From Bin55 sp009840545 (lineage in GTDB: Bacteria; Pseudomonadota; Gammaproteobacteria; Pseudomonadales; Azotimanducaceae), in the NCBI GenBank assembly GCA_965208815.1, contig OZ242357.1:248001-312000 (forward strand): a stretch of 64,000 nt of DNA. The letters run 5' to 3'. The translations under genes were made by a program, and so were the position numbers. Positions within the stretch are counted from its first letter, which is position 1. The number at the start of each line of letters is the position of its first letter. The notes under the pieces are model-generated. The model worked only from the letters and a program-made list of their open reading frames with translations, was not told where the DNA came from and did no database searches. Below, piece after piece: positions 44,029 through 53,407 of this stretch.

Positions 44029-44047
44029 AGCAAGAAACGTCCCATTT

Positions 44048-45709
44048 CTACTTAGCCATCGGAATTTCGAGATCGTTTTCGGCAGCGCACTCAATCGCTG
44101 TGTCATAGCCTGCGTCTGCATGACGCATGACTCCGGTAGCGGGGTCGTTCCACAAAACGCGCTCGATTCTGCGGTCAGCTTCTGCAGATCCGTCGCACAC
44201 TACGACTTGTCCCGCGTGTTGAGCAAACCCCATACCGACACCGCCTCCGTGATGAATGGACACCCATGTTGCTCCGCTTGCGACGTTTACCAAGGCATTG
44301 AGGAATGGCCAGTCTGACACTGTGTCAGATCCGTCGCGCATTGACTCGGTTTCGCGATTGGGACTGGCTACGGATCCACTGTCTAGATGATCTCTTCCTA
44401 TTACCACGGGGGCGATCAACTCTCCCTTGCGCACCATTTCATTAAAGGCAAGTCCAAGTTTGTGTCTCTGACCCAGACCTACCCAACATATACGTGCCGG
44501 TAGACCCTGAAACTGTATCTTTTCTCGTGCCGCGTTGAGCCACGTGTGAAGGTGCTTGTCGTCCGGGAATAGTTCCTTGACTCTTTCGTCCGTTCGATAG
44601 ATGTCCTCGGGGTCACCAGACAGAGCGACCCAGCGGAACGGACCTACTCCCCGGCAAAAGAGCGGTCTTACGTATGCGGGTACGAATCCTGGAAAGTCGA
44701 AGGCGTTGCCTACACCTTGATTGCTTGCGACTTGCCGGATGTTGTTGCCATAGTCGAAGGTAGGAATGCCTGCTCGGTGAAAATCGAGCATTGCCCGAAC
44801 GTGAATCGCAATGGACTCCGATGCCGCGGCCGAAACAGCATTAGGATCGGATTCTCGCATTTGAACCCACTTTTCAATGCTCCAGCCGAGAGGCAAGTAA
44901 CCATTGGCTGGATCGTGTGCCGATGTCTGGTCTGTGACCGCATCCGGACGTATTCCTCGGTTGACCATTTCAGGAAGTATTTCCGCTGCATTACCAAGCA
45001 GCCCCACTGATACGCTTTGTTTGCTCTCAGTCGCAATCTTGATGATTCGTAGTGCTTCGTCGAGTGTCTCAGCTCGTCTGTCGAGATATCCAGTCTCGAG
45101 TCGTTTATGAATTCGATCTGCTTGGCACTCAATGGCGAGCAGCGAGGCTCCAGCCATTGTGGCGGCTAGGGGTTGTGCGCTTCCCATGCCTCCAAGTCCC
45201 GAGGTCAGAATCCACTTTCCATTGAGGTCTCCGGAGTAGTGTCGCCGACCCATTTCGACGAAAGTCTCGTAGGTTCCCTGAACAATGCCTTGACTACCAA
45301 TGTAGATCCATGAACCAGCTGTCATTTGGCCGTACATCATGAGTCCTTGGCGGTCGAGTTCTCGAAAGTGTTCCCAGTTGGCCCAAGCTGGAACTAAGTT
45401 GGAATTTGCAATCAAGACTCGAGGTGCATCCTTGTGTGTCCTGAGCACTCCGACGGGTTTGCCTGACTGAATTAACAGAGTCTCGTCTTCTTCAAGTGAC
45501 TTGAGTTGTTTGACGATCGCGTCGAAACACTCCCAATTTCGAGCGGCTTTGCCAATTCCTCCATAGACGACAAGCTCGTCGGGTCGTTCACCGACCGCGG
45601 GATCGAGATTGTTCATCAGAAGACGCAATGGAGCCTCAGTCAACCAACTCTTGGTGTTGAGCTGAGTTCCGGTTGGTGCGCGAACTAGACGAGCTAGCGA
45701 TTTGGCCAT
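44048..45709 (-). CDS. hutU: urocanate hydratase
   Basis: A 553-residue NAD+-dependent urocanase making imidazolonepropionate. It shows LLMNNLDPAVGERPDELVVY near the N-terminus, GLGGMGSAQP (NAD site), the conserved DQTSAHDP, and GGGVGMGFAQHAGQ at the C-terminus. Length is typical. It lies between hutF and hutH on the same strand. Confidence 0.97.
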   Translation of the reverse strand: MAKSLARLVRAPTGTQLNTKSWLTEAPLRLLMNNLDPAVGERPDELVVYGGIGKAARNWECFDAIVKQLKSLEEDETLLIQSGKPVGVLRTHKDAPRVLIANSNLVPAWANWEHFRELDRQGLMMYGQMTAGSWIYIGSQGIVQGTYETFVEMGRRHYSGDLNGKWILTSGLGGMGSAQPLAATMAGASLLAIECQADRIHKRLETGYLDRRAETLDEALRIIKIATESKQSVSVGLLGNAAEILPEMVNRGIRPDAVTDQTSAHDPANGYLPLGWSIEKWVQMRESDPNAVSAAASESIAIHVRAMLDFHRAGIPTFDYGNNIRQVASNQGVGNAFDFPGFVPAYVRPLFCRGVGPFRWVALSGDPEDIYRTDERVKELFPDDKHLHTWLNAAREKIQFQGLPARICWVGLGQRHKLGLAFNEMVRKGELIAPVVIGRDHLDSGSVASPNRETESMRDGSDTVSDWPFLNALVNVASGATWVSIHHGGGVGMGFAQHAGQVVVCDGSAEADRRIERVLWNDPATGVMRHADAGYDTAIECAAENDLEIPMAK

Positions 45710-45778
45710 TAACTTAGTCCCTTAGGCAAACGGATCCAATGGACGACTGACTTGAGCGATTGGACCCGCTGAACACAT

Positions 45779-47143
45779 TCATGATGGAGTAGTTTCCCAC
45801 AGCCTGTGAATTACTTCTCGATATCGGCAGCTGTTTATTTGCGCGCGATTGTGCACGCCATTGGTTACGTACCATTCTCCACCCATCATCACTCGATCGA
45901 TCGGTAGCGAATAGCCGGAAAACACGAGTGCATCAAGAATTGAATCCGAACTGTGACCCATTAGTACGGGATGACTTTCGTCCAATGCAATTAGGTCGGC
46001 GTAGCTGCCGGGAGATAAATGATGCTTGCGATGTCCACACGCTAACGCTCCGCCTTTCACAACCGTCTGGAACAAGCCGCGCCCCATGTGTGAGTCCTCG
46101 AAGTTTGCCACATTGCGAGCTCGGTTCATGAGGCGTTGTTCATACTCGACCCAGCGCAGTTCCTCAAAAGGATTGACTCCTACATGGCTATCCGAACCAA
46201 TTGCGACTCTTCCTTCGTGACCCAGCCATGTATTGAGCGGAAAAATTCCGTCTCCGAGGTTAGCTTCCGTTGAGGGGCATAGACAGACAATTGCATGAGT
46301 CTTGGCTAGCAACTCAAGCTCTTTGTCCGATGCGTGCGTCGCATGAACTAGACACCAGTTTGACTCGACAGGGAATTCCTGCAACAGCCACTCAATAGGT
46401 CGTGCATTGTGTTGCTCGATGCACTGCTCCACTTCCGCCGTCTGTTCGGAGATGTGGATATGCATAGGACAACCATCGCGTTTAGCGATACGTACAAGTT
46501 CACTTAGCGACTCTCCACGAACTGCTCGAAGACTGTGTGCTCCCAATCCAACGATCACAGTGGAGTTCGAGGACTCACGAACTTGCTCGTAATGTTTAAC
46601 GAATTCCTCAATTGTCATCGTGAATCGAATCTGCTCTCCTCGTGGTCGATCGTTATCAAAGCCGCTTCTCTCGTAGAGTATCGGGACATAGGTCAATCTG
46701 ATTCCCGAATCCTCGGCCGCTCTTTCAAGAGCGGAGAACATTTCTAGCGATCGACCCGGACCAGAATCAGATCCATGAAGGTAGTGAAATTCCGCAACGG
46801 ATGTATATCCGAAAGACACCATCTCCGTATACAACTGACAAGCGATCGAGTAGAGCTCGTCAGCAGTAATCGCATTGGCTAGCCTATACATCTGGGTCCG
46901 CCAACTCCAGAAATTATCGCTTGCCTTGGGTCCTCGAGCCTCGGTGTGTCCAACCAAGGCACGTTGGAAGGCATGACTATGGGCGTTTGCAATACCGGGA
47001 ATGACTAGTTCTTCGACGATGTCTCCTGCTTCAGTTTTCGCGTTTGATTCGACCGATTGAATCAATCCGTCGGAAATCCTTAGTCGAACATCTTGAGCCC
47101 ACCCATTCTTTAGAAGTGCATTCTTGGCGAAGACGGTGGTCAA
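45779..47143 (-). CDS. hutF: formimidoylglutamate deiminase
   Basis: A 454-residue amidohydrolase that deaminates N-formimino-L-glutamate to N-formylglutamate. It shows metal ligands in NAHSHAFQRAL, then HIHISEQTAEVEQC, LVHATHASD and GSDSHVGVNP. Its presence with hutG and absence of hutE-type genes indicates the five-step histidine pathway. First gene of the leftward hutF-hutU-hutH-hutG set. Confidence 0.94.
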   Translation of the reverse strand: MTTVFAKNALLKNGWAQDVRLRISDGLIQSVESNAKTEAGDIVEELVIPGIANAHSHAFQRALVGHTEARGPKASDNFWSWRTQMYRLANAITADELYSIACQLYTEMVSFGYTSVAEFHYLHGSDSGPGRSLEMFSALERAAEDSGIRLTYVPILYERSGFDNDRPRGEQIRFTMTIEEFVKHYEQVRESSNSTVIVGLGAHSLRAVRGESLSELVRIAKRDGCPMHIHISEQTAEVEQCIEQHNARPIEWLLQEFPVESNWCLVHATHASDKELELLAKTHAIVCLCPSTEANLGDGIFPLNTWLGHEGRVAIGSDSHVGVNPFEELRWVEYEQRLMNRARNVANFEDSHMGRGLFQTVVKGGALACGHRKHHLSPGSYADLIALDESHPVLMGHSSDSILDALVFSGYSLPIDRVMMGGEWYVTNGVHNRAQINSCRYREVIHRLWETTPS

Positions 47144-47221
47144 TGGAGGAAATCGAGAAAATAGGAGTAGGTTGGGTGCGTCTATGCTATCGTAATTCTT
47201 CGCAAACTTGGTTGCTGAACC
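47144..47221. promoter_or_regulatory. shared divergent hutF / hutI control region
   Basis: Only 78 bases separate the start codons of hutF (leftward) and hutI (rightward), so both promoters must lie here. I see no clear palindrome of the HutC operator type and no adjacent hutC gene. Confidence 0.5.
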
Positions 47222-48448
47222 ATGTGTACTTGGGACCTCTTACTGACCGATGTAAATGTCGCGACGATGTGCTCAGATTCAGAGCCATATGGCGTGATTG
47301 AAAATGCTGCTTTGGCGATCAAAGACAGTCGAATCGCCTGGATAGGACCGAAGTCTGAACTTCCAGAGGGGAATGCTTCCAATACCAAGCGCCTCGAGGG
47401 TCGTTGGCTTACTCCCGCTCTAATTGACTGCCACACGCACTTGGTTTTTGGAGGCGACCGTGCAGCGGAATTTGAACAGAGACTTAATGGTGTTAGCTAC
47501 GAGGAAATAGCCCGTGCAGGTGGCGGGATTAGAACGACAGTTCATGCAACTCGAAGCGCAACCAAGGAATCATTGACAGAGACTGCACGTCTCCGAGCCG
47601 ATTCGCTTTTGTTCGAAGGAGTAGCCACGATCGAGGTTAAGTCTGGATACGGTCTGGACTTCGATACCGAACTAACGATGCTCGCTGCAGCCCGAGCTCT
47701 TCACAAAGACCACGCTGCTTCGATAACAACGACCTTTCTAGGTGCGCACTCTATTCCCGCAGAGTATCAGGGTCAAACTGACGAGTACATTGATTTTGTT
47801 TCCTCGGATGTACTGCCGGTTGTACATGAGAGGAATCTTGCCGATGCCGTCGACGCCTATTGCGAGAGTATTGCGTTTTCTGCTGATCAGGTGGGGCGAC
47901 TATTTGAGGAAGCGACCAAACTAGGTCTTCCTGTCAAACTACATGCCGATCAACTGAGTGACGGAGGAGGTGCTGAACTTGCTGCTTCCTTCAACGCACT
48001 GTCAGCGGATCATCTCGAGTACTCATCGTCCCAAGGAGTGCGAGCTCTTGGGGACTCCGGAACCGTAGCGGTTTTGCTTCCAGGGGCATTCTTGACTCTT
48101 GGGGAGACGCAGCATCCCCCCGTAGACTTGCTGCGAGAGTGTGAAGTGCCAATTGCCATTGCAACTGACTGCAATCCTGGTACTTCCCCGCTGTGTTCGT
48201 TACGCCTTGCGATGAATCTTGGAACAAGCCTTTTTCACTTGACTCCAGAGGAGTGTCTTGCGGGTGTTACGTGCAACGCTGCCAAAGCACTCGGTCTGTC
48301 TAATGATCGTGGAACGCTCGAACTAGGGAAGCGCGCGGATGTTGCTGTATGGGATATTGGACATCCACGAGAGCTAACGTACTGGGCGGGGCTAAATCAG
48401 CTGAATCGACTATACATTGAGGGCACGCCTGTAGTACAAAACGACTGA
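47222..48448 (+). CDS. hutI: imidazolonepropionase
   Basis: A 408-residue metal-dependent amidohydrolase opening the imidazolone ring to N-formiminoglutamate. It shows DCHTHLVFGGDRAAEFEQR, EVKSGYGLD, FLGAHSIP, KLHADQLSD and ATDCNPGTSP. Completes the hut pathway, transcribed divergently from the other four genes. Confidence 0.96.
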   Translation: MCTWDLLLTDVNVATMCSDSEPYGVIENAALAIKDSRIAWIGPKSELPEGNASNTKRLEGRWLTPALIDCHTHLVFGGDRAAEFEQRLNGVSYEEIARAGGGIRTTVHATRSATKESLTETARLRADSLLFEGVATIEVKSGYGLDFDTELTMLAAARALHKDHAASITTTFLGAHSIPAEYQGQTDEYIDFVSSDVLPVVHERNLADAVDAYCESIAFSADQVGRLFEEATKLGLPVKLHADQLSDGGGAELAASFNALSADHLEYSSSQGVRALGDSGTVAVLLPGAFLTLGETQHPPVDLLRECEVPIAIATDCNPGTSPLCSLRLAMNLGTSLFHLTPEECLAGVTCNAAKALGLSNDRGTLELGKRADVAVWDIGHPRELTYWAGLNQLNRLYIEGTPVVQND

Positions 48449-48900
48449 AGTCGTCCTTTCTATGAGTGCGACTATATCGAGGCGACTAGCAATGTTATAG
48501 CGTCGATACCAACCTGCCAGAGCCGTTAAGGGTAAATTGCAGCCGAAGAAATCGCTAACGACTGTCTCCCTTGCTGTTTGCTGTGTCGTTCTATTGAGTG
48601 GCTACTTAGAGAAAGGTGCAATAGTTGTGGATATGAGGTAGTGATGCCTCGTCTACTCCGTCTCAACGGCAAGAAGAGAGAAAGATTTTGAGCAGAGAAT
48701 TCCAGCTAGTGGTTCATATCTCTTGTCGCAGGGAGTCCATTTCCCTCCTGAGAAAGCTGCCGATTCAACAGCAACAGCAGAATTGAAGGAACGGATAGAT
48801 AAAGTGCAGGTGAGTGTTGAATACTTCAATTCCTTGATTTAGATCGATCTATGCTTGCAAGCACTTTGAATCCATTGACCGAAATCCAAGTCAACACAAT
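48449..48900. other. intergenic region with a possible gene remnant
   Basis: No intact gene in about 450 bases. In one plus-strand frame, TTG 48537 (preceded by AAGGG) opens onto a hydrophobic stretch (TTVSLAVCCVVLLSGY) like a lipoprotein signal. It meets TAG-TGA at 48639-48644, then stays open in the same frame to 48842 (KDFEQRIPASGSYLLS). This may be a decayed small lipoprotein gene; the evidence is thin. Confidence 0.25.
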
Positions 48901-49170
48901 TTGACAATTTTCCAATGTGTGTACACGCTAGAATCCTTGAATGTGACGAATTGGAACGAATGCCAGGCAGTGGAACAGAGTCCTGGTCGAGTCAGCGGTG
49001 TATGGTTATTTGCTGGAACGCAGATCCCGCTATATACGCTATACGAAAACCTTGCCGGTGGAACATCAATCGATGACTTGATTGAGTGGTTTCCAGGTGT
49101 CAAGAAAGAACAGGTTCGCTTGGTTCTTGAACACGAAGCAGACTACTATCGCACTTGGTTGATTAAATGA
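48901..49170 (+). CDS. DUF433-family antitoxin-like protein
   Basis: A DUF433 protein, the antitoxin half of DUF433-DUF5615 pairs: VTNWNECQAVEQSPGRVSGV, LFAGTQIPLYTLYENLAGG, SIDDLIEWFPGVKKEQVRLVLEH. The start is uncertain: TTG 48901, TTG 48937 and GTG 48943 are all possible, and the family would favour one of the last two, giving about 75 residues. The stop overlaps an ATG by four bases (ATGA), where the toxin gene is expected. Confidence 0.8.
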   Translation: MTIFQCVYTLESLNVTNWNECQAVEQSPGRVSGVWLFAGTQIPLYTLYENLAGGTSIDDLIEWFPGVKKEQVRLVLEHEADYYRTWLIK

Positions 49171-49298
49171 AGGTGCTGTCCGACCAAGGCACTCCTTTTT
49201 CCATTGGAAGAGTAACCAGAAAGTCACTCTGCGTCTTCGGGAATGTGAGGATCGAAAGTATGCCGATCAAGAATCCCCAATCTTGCTCGAAGTGCTGA
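49167..49298 (+). pseudogene. remnant of a DUF5615 (PIN-like) toxin gene
   Basis: An ATG overlapping the DUF433 stop begins MKVLSDQGTPFSI, which matches the N-terminus of DUF5615 toxins (typically MKVLxDQGTP). Similarity then ends and the frame stops after 43 codons, against about 115 in intact toxins. A longer homologous continuation in other frames was not found, so the toxin appears truncated. Confidence 0.5.
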
Positions 49299-49393
49299 CT
49301 ATTAATTGAATTACGTCGGGCAACTACAATATACTGTTCGTTTGTATAATAGTTGAATAACACAATATCGTAATACCTAGGTCACAATCACCT

Positions 49394-51544
49394 GTGAATC
49401 AGATTGTTAAGGTAGCAATCCCACGCCCTGTTTGGCAGGTGTATGACTACCAGGTTCCCGACTCAGATGCGCTACCCGTGGTCGGAGGTAGAGTGCGAGT
49501 GCCGTTCGGACATTCAGTAGCGATTGGTGTTGTAACGAGTCTAGAGTCAGAGTCGGAATTTGGCTCAAAACTGAAGTCAATCGACCGTGTAGTCGATGAA
49601 GAGGAACTTCTGAGTCTCGACTTGCTTCGTCTGGCTTTTTGGATGGCCGACTATTACCACTTTCCGATTGGCGCGGTCTTCGAAACCATGCTACCGACTG
49701 AAGCGATGCGCGGCAGAAAAACAAACGTAGAACCTCAGAAGCGTTGGTCAATCCAGCCCAACAAAGAGACTCCGGCGTTTAAGAATGCTCACAAACAGGC
49801 AGAGCTTTGGAATCTACTCAAAGACAGAAAGTCTCTCACCGACTCTGAATTTCAGGAATTGCGTGCCGACAAGCAAGTATTGTCAGCGCTCTTGAGGAAG
49901 GACATGGTTCAGTGGGAGTACGTCGAGGACGAGTACGAATACAGACCGGCTGGATTTGAACTTTCGGCCGAACAAGACACAGCTATCCAATCAATCACTG
50001 AACAGCTCGACACATTCGGGGTTCACGTACTTGACGGTGTCACGGGTAGTGGCAAGACGGAAGTCTATATCCAAGTAATCAAGCAAGTTCTTGAGGCAGG
50101 CAAGCAGGCACTCGTACTCGTCCCGGAAATCTCCCTGACACCCCAGACTTCGGACACCTTCAAGTCCAGATTTGGAAATGTTGCAGTTCTTCACTCAATG
50201 AAGACAAACGTGCAGAGATTTGATGTATGGACGCGAATTGGATCAGGTGAGCACCGCATCGTAATCGGCACTCGCTCCGCAATTTTTGCACCTTTCAAAG
50301 ACTTGGGTCTGATTGTGGTTGATGAAGAGCACGACACTTCTTACAAGCAGGATGACTCTCTTCGGTACTCCGCTCGTGACATGGCCGTCGTGAGAGCGAG
50401 CTTCTTGCAAGTCCCCTGCATCTTGGGGAGCGCGACGCCCTCGCTTGAGACGTTGCACAATGTTGACCGGAAGAGCTATTTGCTGCACAAACTCTGGCAC
50501 CGACCCGGAACGGCCGAAATGCCACGGTTCAATGTCCTCGACATACGCGGACACTTTCTTGAAGCAGGATTGAGTCCGGTACTAGTGGCCAAGATCAAAC
50601 AGCACCTAGATACCGATGCGCAGGTGCTGATTCTGATCAACCGGCGAGGATATGCACGGACTGTGTACTGTCTCGACTGTGGTTGGAGGGCGACCTGCGA
50701 CGACTGCGACGTGAAACTGACACTCCACGAGACTCCTAGAACAGAATTGAGATGCCACCAATGCGAACGTCGCTATCGTGTCCATGAGTCTTGCCCAGTT
50801 TGTGAATCTTCCCGGATTCGTTCGTTCGGTGCGGCTACTCAGCAAATCGAAGAGAACATTGGGTCACTTTTTTCGGGAGTACCGTTGTATCGAGTCGACA
50901 GTGACTCTACAAGTACAAGCACCAAACTTGAAAGATTGTTTAGAGATCTTCGGGCCGAGAGAAAATGCATTTTGGTGGGTACACAAATGTTGGCGAAAGG
51001 CCACCACCTTCCCAATGTGACTTTGGTCGTGGTGGTCGATGCTGATGCAGGATTCATGAGTAGCGACTTTCGTGCACCGGAACGGGTTGCGCAGTTAATC
51101 GTTCAAGTGGCGGGCCGTGCAGGCAGGGCGGAACGACGAGGCGAGGTTTGGATTCAAAGCGTCGACCCTGACAATCCATTGCTTCAAGCGTTGACAAGAG
51201 ACGGTTACGAAGGCTTTGTCAAAAGTGAGCAGATTGAGCGCCGTATAGCATCGATGCCTCCATGTACCCACTTAGCCCTATTGAGAGCCGAAGGTTCCAA
51301 TGCCGAGGAGCAGGAACTGTTCCTTAAAGATCGCTTGGATGAAATCGATAGTCCTCAGATTGAGACGTTTGGACCGGTACCAGCTCCAATTGCACGAGTC
51401 TCGAATCGATGGAGATATCAAGCTGCTCTGATTTCAGATTCTCGTGCCGAGTTGCACAAGTCGCTGCGTACTATCGAAAGACACTCCCCCGTACGGAGCA
51501 AAATCCGGTGGTCGATTGATGTCGACCCATCTGGAATGTCATAG
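49394..51544 (+). CDS. priA: primosomal protein N' (replication restart helicase PriA)
   Basis: A 716-residue helicase that reloads the replisome at stalled forks. It has the N-terminal 3'-DNA-binding domain, Walker A GVTGSGKTEVY (about 214-224), DEEH box VVDEEHDTSYK, GSATPSLE, and the zinc-binding region with CLDCGWRATCDDC and CHQCERRYRVHESCPVCES. RRGYAR and the later VAGRAGRAERRG (motif VI) are present. GTG start. Confidence 0.97.
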   Translation: MNQIVKVAIPRPVWQVYDYQVPDSDALPVVGGRVRVPFGHSVAIGVVTSLESESEFGSKLKSIDRVVDEEELLSLDLLRLAFWMADYYHFPIGAVFETMLPTEAMRGRKTNVEPQKRWSIQPNKETPAFKNAHKQAELWNLLKDRKSLTDSEFQELRADKQVLSALLRKDMVQWEYVEDEYEYRPAGFELSAEQDTAIQSITEQLDTFGVHVLDGVTGSGKTEVYIQVIKQVLEAGKQALVLVPEISLTPQTSDTFKSRFGNVAVLHSMKTNVQRFDVWTRIGSGEHRIVIGTRSAIFAPFKDLGLIVVDEEHDTSYKQDDSLRYSARDMAVVRASFLQVPCILGSATPSLETLHNVDRKSYLLHKLWHRPGTAEMPRFNVLDIRGHFLEAGLSPVLVAKIKQHLDTDAQVLILINRRGYARTVYCLDCGWRATCDDCDVKLTLHETPRTELRCHQCERRYRVHESCPVCESSRIRSFGAATQQIEENIGSLFSGVPLYRVDSDSTSTSTKLERLFRDLRAERKCILVGTQMLAKGHHLPNVTLVVVVDADAGFMSSDFRAPERVAQLIVQVAGRAGRAERRGEVWIQSVDPDNPLLQALTRDGYEGFVKSEQIERRIASMPPCTHLALLRAEGSNAEEQELFLKDRLDEIDSPQIETFGPVPAPIARVSNRWRYQAALISDSRAELHKSLRTIERHSPVRSKIRWSIDVDPSGMS

Positions 51545-51551
51545 TCCGGCC

Positions 51552-52763
51552 TCACTTCTTCGCCCGACCTGACCAGTAGCCCGGTAACCGTCCGGTTTTC
51601 CAAACATGCTGACGAGCGATTTCCTCGTTGAGGTCCGCACCCCATCCCGGACGATCTGGAATTACCACACAACCGGAATCGAAATTAAGAGGTTCAGTCA
51701 CGAGGTCGTCTTTCCAAGGCACGTCGTCGATGTCAATCTCACAAATCCGGATGTTTGGAGAGATGTTGCAAAGATGCAGCGAGTGCAATGTAGAAAGGTG
51801 GCTGTAGTAGTTGTGTGGGGCGCAGTTGACTTCAAAGGTCTCGGCCATTTCGACTACCCTTCGAGAATTTGCAAACCCGTTCCACGGTACGTCGACCATG
51901 CAAACGTCCATCGAACGCGCTTCAAAGTAGCGACGATATTCTCTTGACGTAAACAGATTCTCGCCAGAGCACACAGGTACGGCAACGGCATCTCGGATTT
52001 CACGTAACGCATCCGGTTCGTACATGTCAATCTCCACCCACATCATGCGCAAGTCCTCGAGAATGCGACAAATGCGAGTCGCCGCTTCGGTGCGGAAATT
52101 GAAGTTCAGATCCAAAGCAATATCCACATACGGTCCAACGGCATCTCGAAAAGTACCAATCAAAGTACGAATGTGATCAAGCAGTTCATTGGTTACATTG
52201 CCATCGGTTGTTCCCTCCCCGCCGCCGAATCCTCCTCGGTATGTCGAAGCAACTTCCCCAGGAAACACTATGTTGGTCTTCAGTGCTGTGAAACCGCGAG
52301 CGACTACTTCCTTACCTAGATTGGTGATATCGTCCCAAGTTCGAATTTGGGGCGTTCCAAGAATCTCGTGATTGCCCGCCCGAGAGCTACCACAATGTGA
52401 CCAGTAGACCCTTTGTCGCGTGCGTAGCGGTCCTCCTAACAATTCATAGACGGGGACATTCAGAGATTTCGCTTTGATGTCCCACAAAGCGAGTTCGATA
52501 CCTGCAATCGCTTTGGCAGCAATACCTCCGGGGCTCTGACGTGCCATTCGGTACATGTCCCAATATCGAGCCTCTACCGCACAAGGGTCCTGATTCTTAA
52601 GTATCGCTTCGAATTCTTTCGCCGTTCCCACAATGCTGTAAGGCATGCGGCCATCAGAACACTCGCCGTAACCAGTTATACCTTCGTCGGTTCGAACTGC
52701 GACGAATTGCCAGGGACGCCATCCGGCGTCAACGACAAATGTGTCGATATGGGTAATCTTCAT
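51552..52763 (-). CDS. enolase-superfamily (mandelate racemase-like) acid-sugar dehydratase
   Basis: A 403-residue enzyme of the mandelate racemase/muconate-lactonising group. It shows the capping domain, AIAGIELALWDIKAKSL, the metal-ligand Asp in ALDLNFNF, Glu in MWVEIDMYEPDA, Glu in CSGENLFT, and the His base in NCAPHNYY. The pattern resembles galactonate- or related acid-sugar dehydratases, but the substrate is not assignable. Its stop is 7 bases from the priA stop (convergent). Confidence 0.87.
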   Translation of the reverse strand: MKITHIDTFVVDAGWRPWQFVAVRTDEGITGYGECSDGRMPYSIVGTAKEFEAILKNQDPCAVEARYWDMYRMARQSPGGIAAKAIAGIELALWDIKAKSLNVPVYELLGGPLRTRQRVYWSHCGSSRAGNHEILGTPQIRTWDDITNLGKEVVARGFTALKTNIVFPGEVASTYRGGFGGGEGTTDGNVTNELLDHIRTLIGTFRDAVGPYVDIALDLNFNFRTEAATRICRILEDLRMMWVEIDMYEPDALREIRDAVAVPVCSGENLFTSREYRRYFEARSMDVCMVDVPWNGFANSRRVVEMAETFEVNCAPHNYYSHLSTLHSLHLCNISPNIRICEIDIDDVPWKDDLVTEPLNFDSGCVVIPDRPGWGADLNEEIARQHVWKTGRLPGYWSGRAKK

Positions 52764-52935
52764 GTCATAACTCTGTAAACGCTACAGTCTCGCCTCAGAA
52801 TACATGACCACTCTTGTTCAGAGTATGGATCTTTGGCAAGTCGACAAACGCTCAGTGTCAAAGTGATGCAGATCGTCAGAGACCGTGACGACTTGCTAGC
52901 ATGGTTCGAATGCTCTCAGTGAGGGATTCAAGCAA

Positions 52936-53331
52936 GTGACCAAACTAGCCAGATACATCGCTCGTTTTTGGGAGTGGATCATTTATGCGCTTGAATTGGT
53001 TCTTTTGGCAATCATAATTTTCGGACTGACCGAGTGGTGGGGATCCTCGTGGCTAGTGGCAGTTCTATTGCCGATCGCTCTGTTTATTGTCGTGTTTACT
53101 GTTATCTACCGACTTATCCGCGGTAAGTGGCCTCATTTCTTTGCAACGGCACTTGGGTCGCTTACAGGTTGCGGCTGGGCCATTTTGATCTTTCCGGGAC
53201 TTCTAATTTTTCCTATTGTTTATAGATTTGTGGAAGGGGAGTGGCACGTCACGTACCTATGTCTTTGGGCAGCTCTCTTTGTAGTACGCCTTGTACAGGA
53301 ACTTTTTCAAAGAGAAAAAGCAGACAGCTAG
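52936..53331 (+). CDS. small integral membrane protein, unknown function
   Basis: A 131-residue protein with about four hydrophobic helices (near 14-32, 38-60, 70-92 and 103-122). No known family or motif. GTG start at 52936. It is alone between divergent and convergent neighbours. Confidence 0.65.
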   Translation: MTKLARYIARFWEWIIYALELVLLAIIIFGLTEWWGSSWLVAVLLPIALFIVVFTVIYRLIRGKWPHFFATALGSLTGCGWAILIFPGLLIFPIVYRFVEGEWHVTYLCLWAALFVVRLVQELFQREKADS

Positions 53332-53407
53332 TCCTTCCAATGCTCCCTGCTACAGACCCTGAAGAATCAGGCGAATTTCGCACGATTAGCGATAACAGGA
53401 GTCTAGG

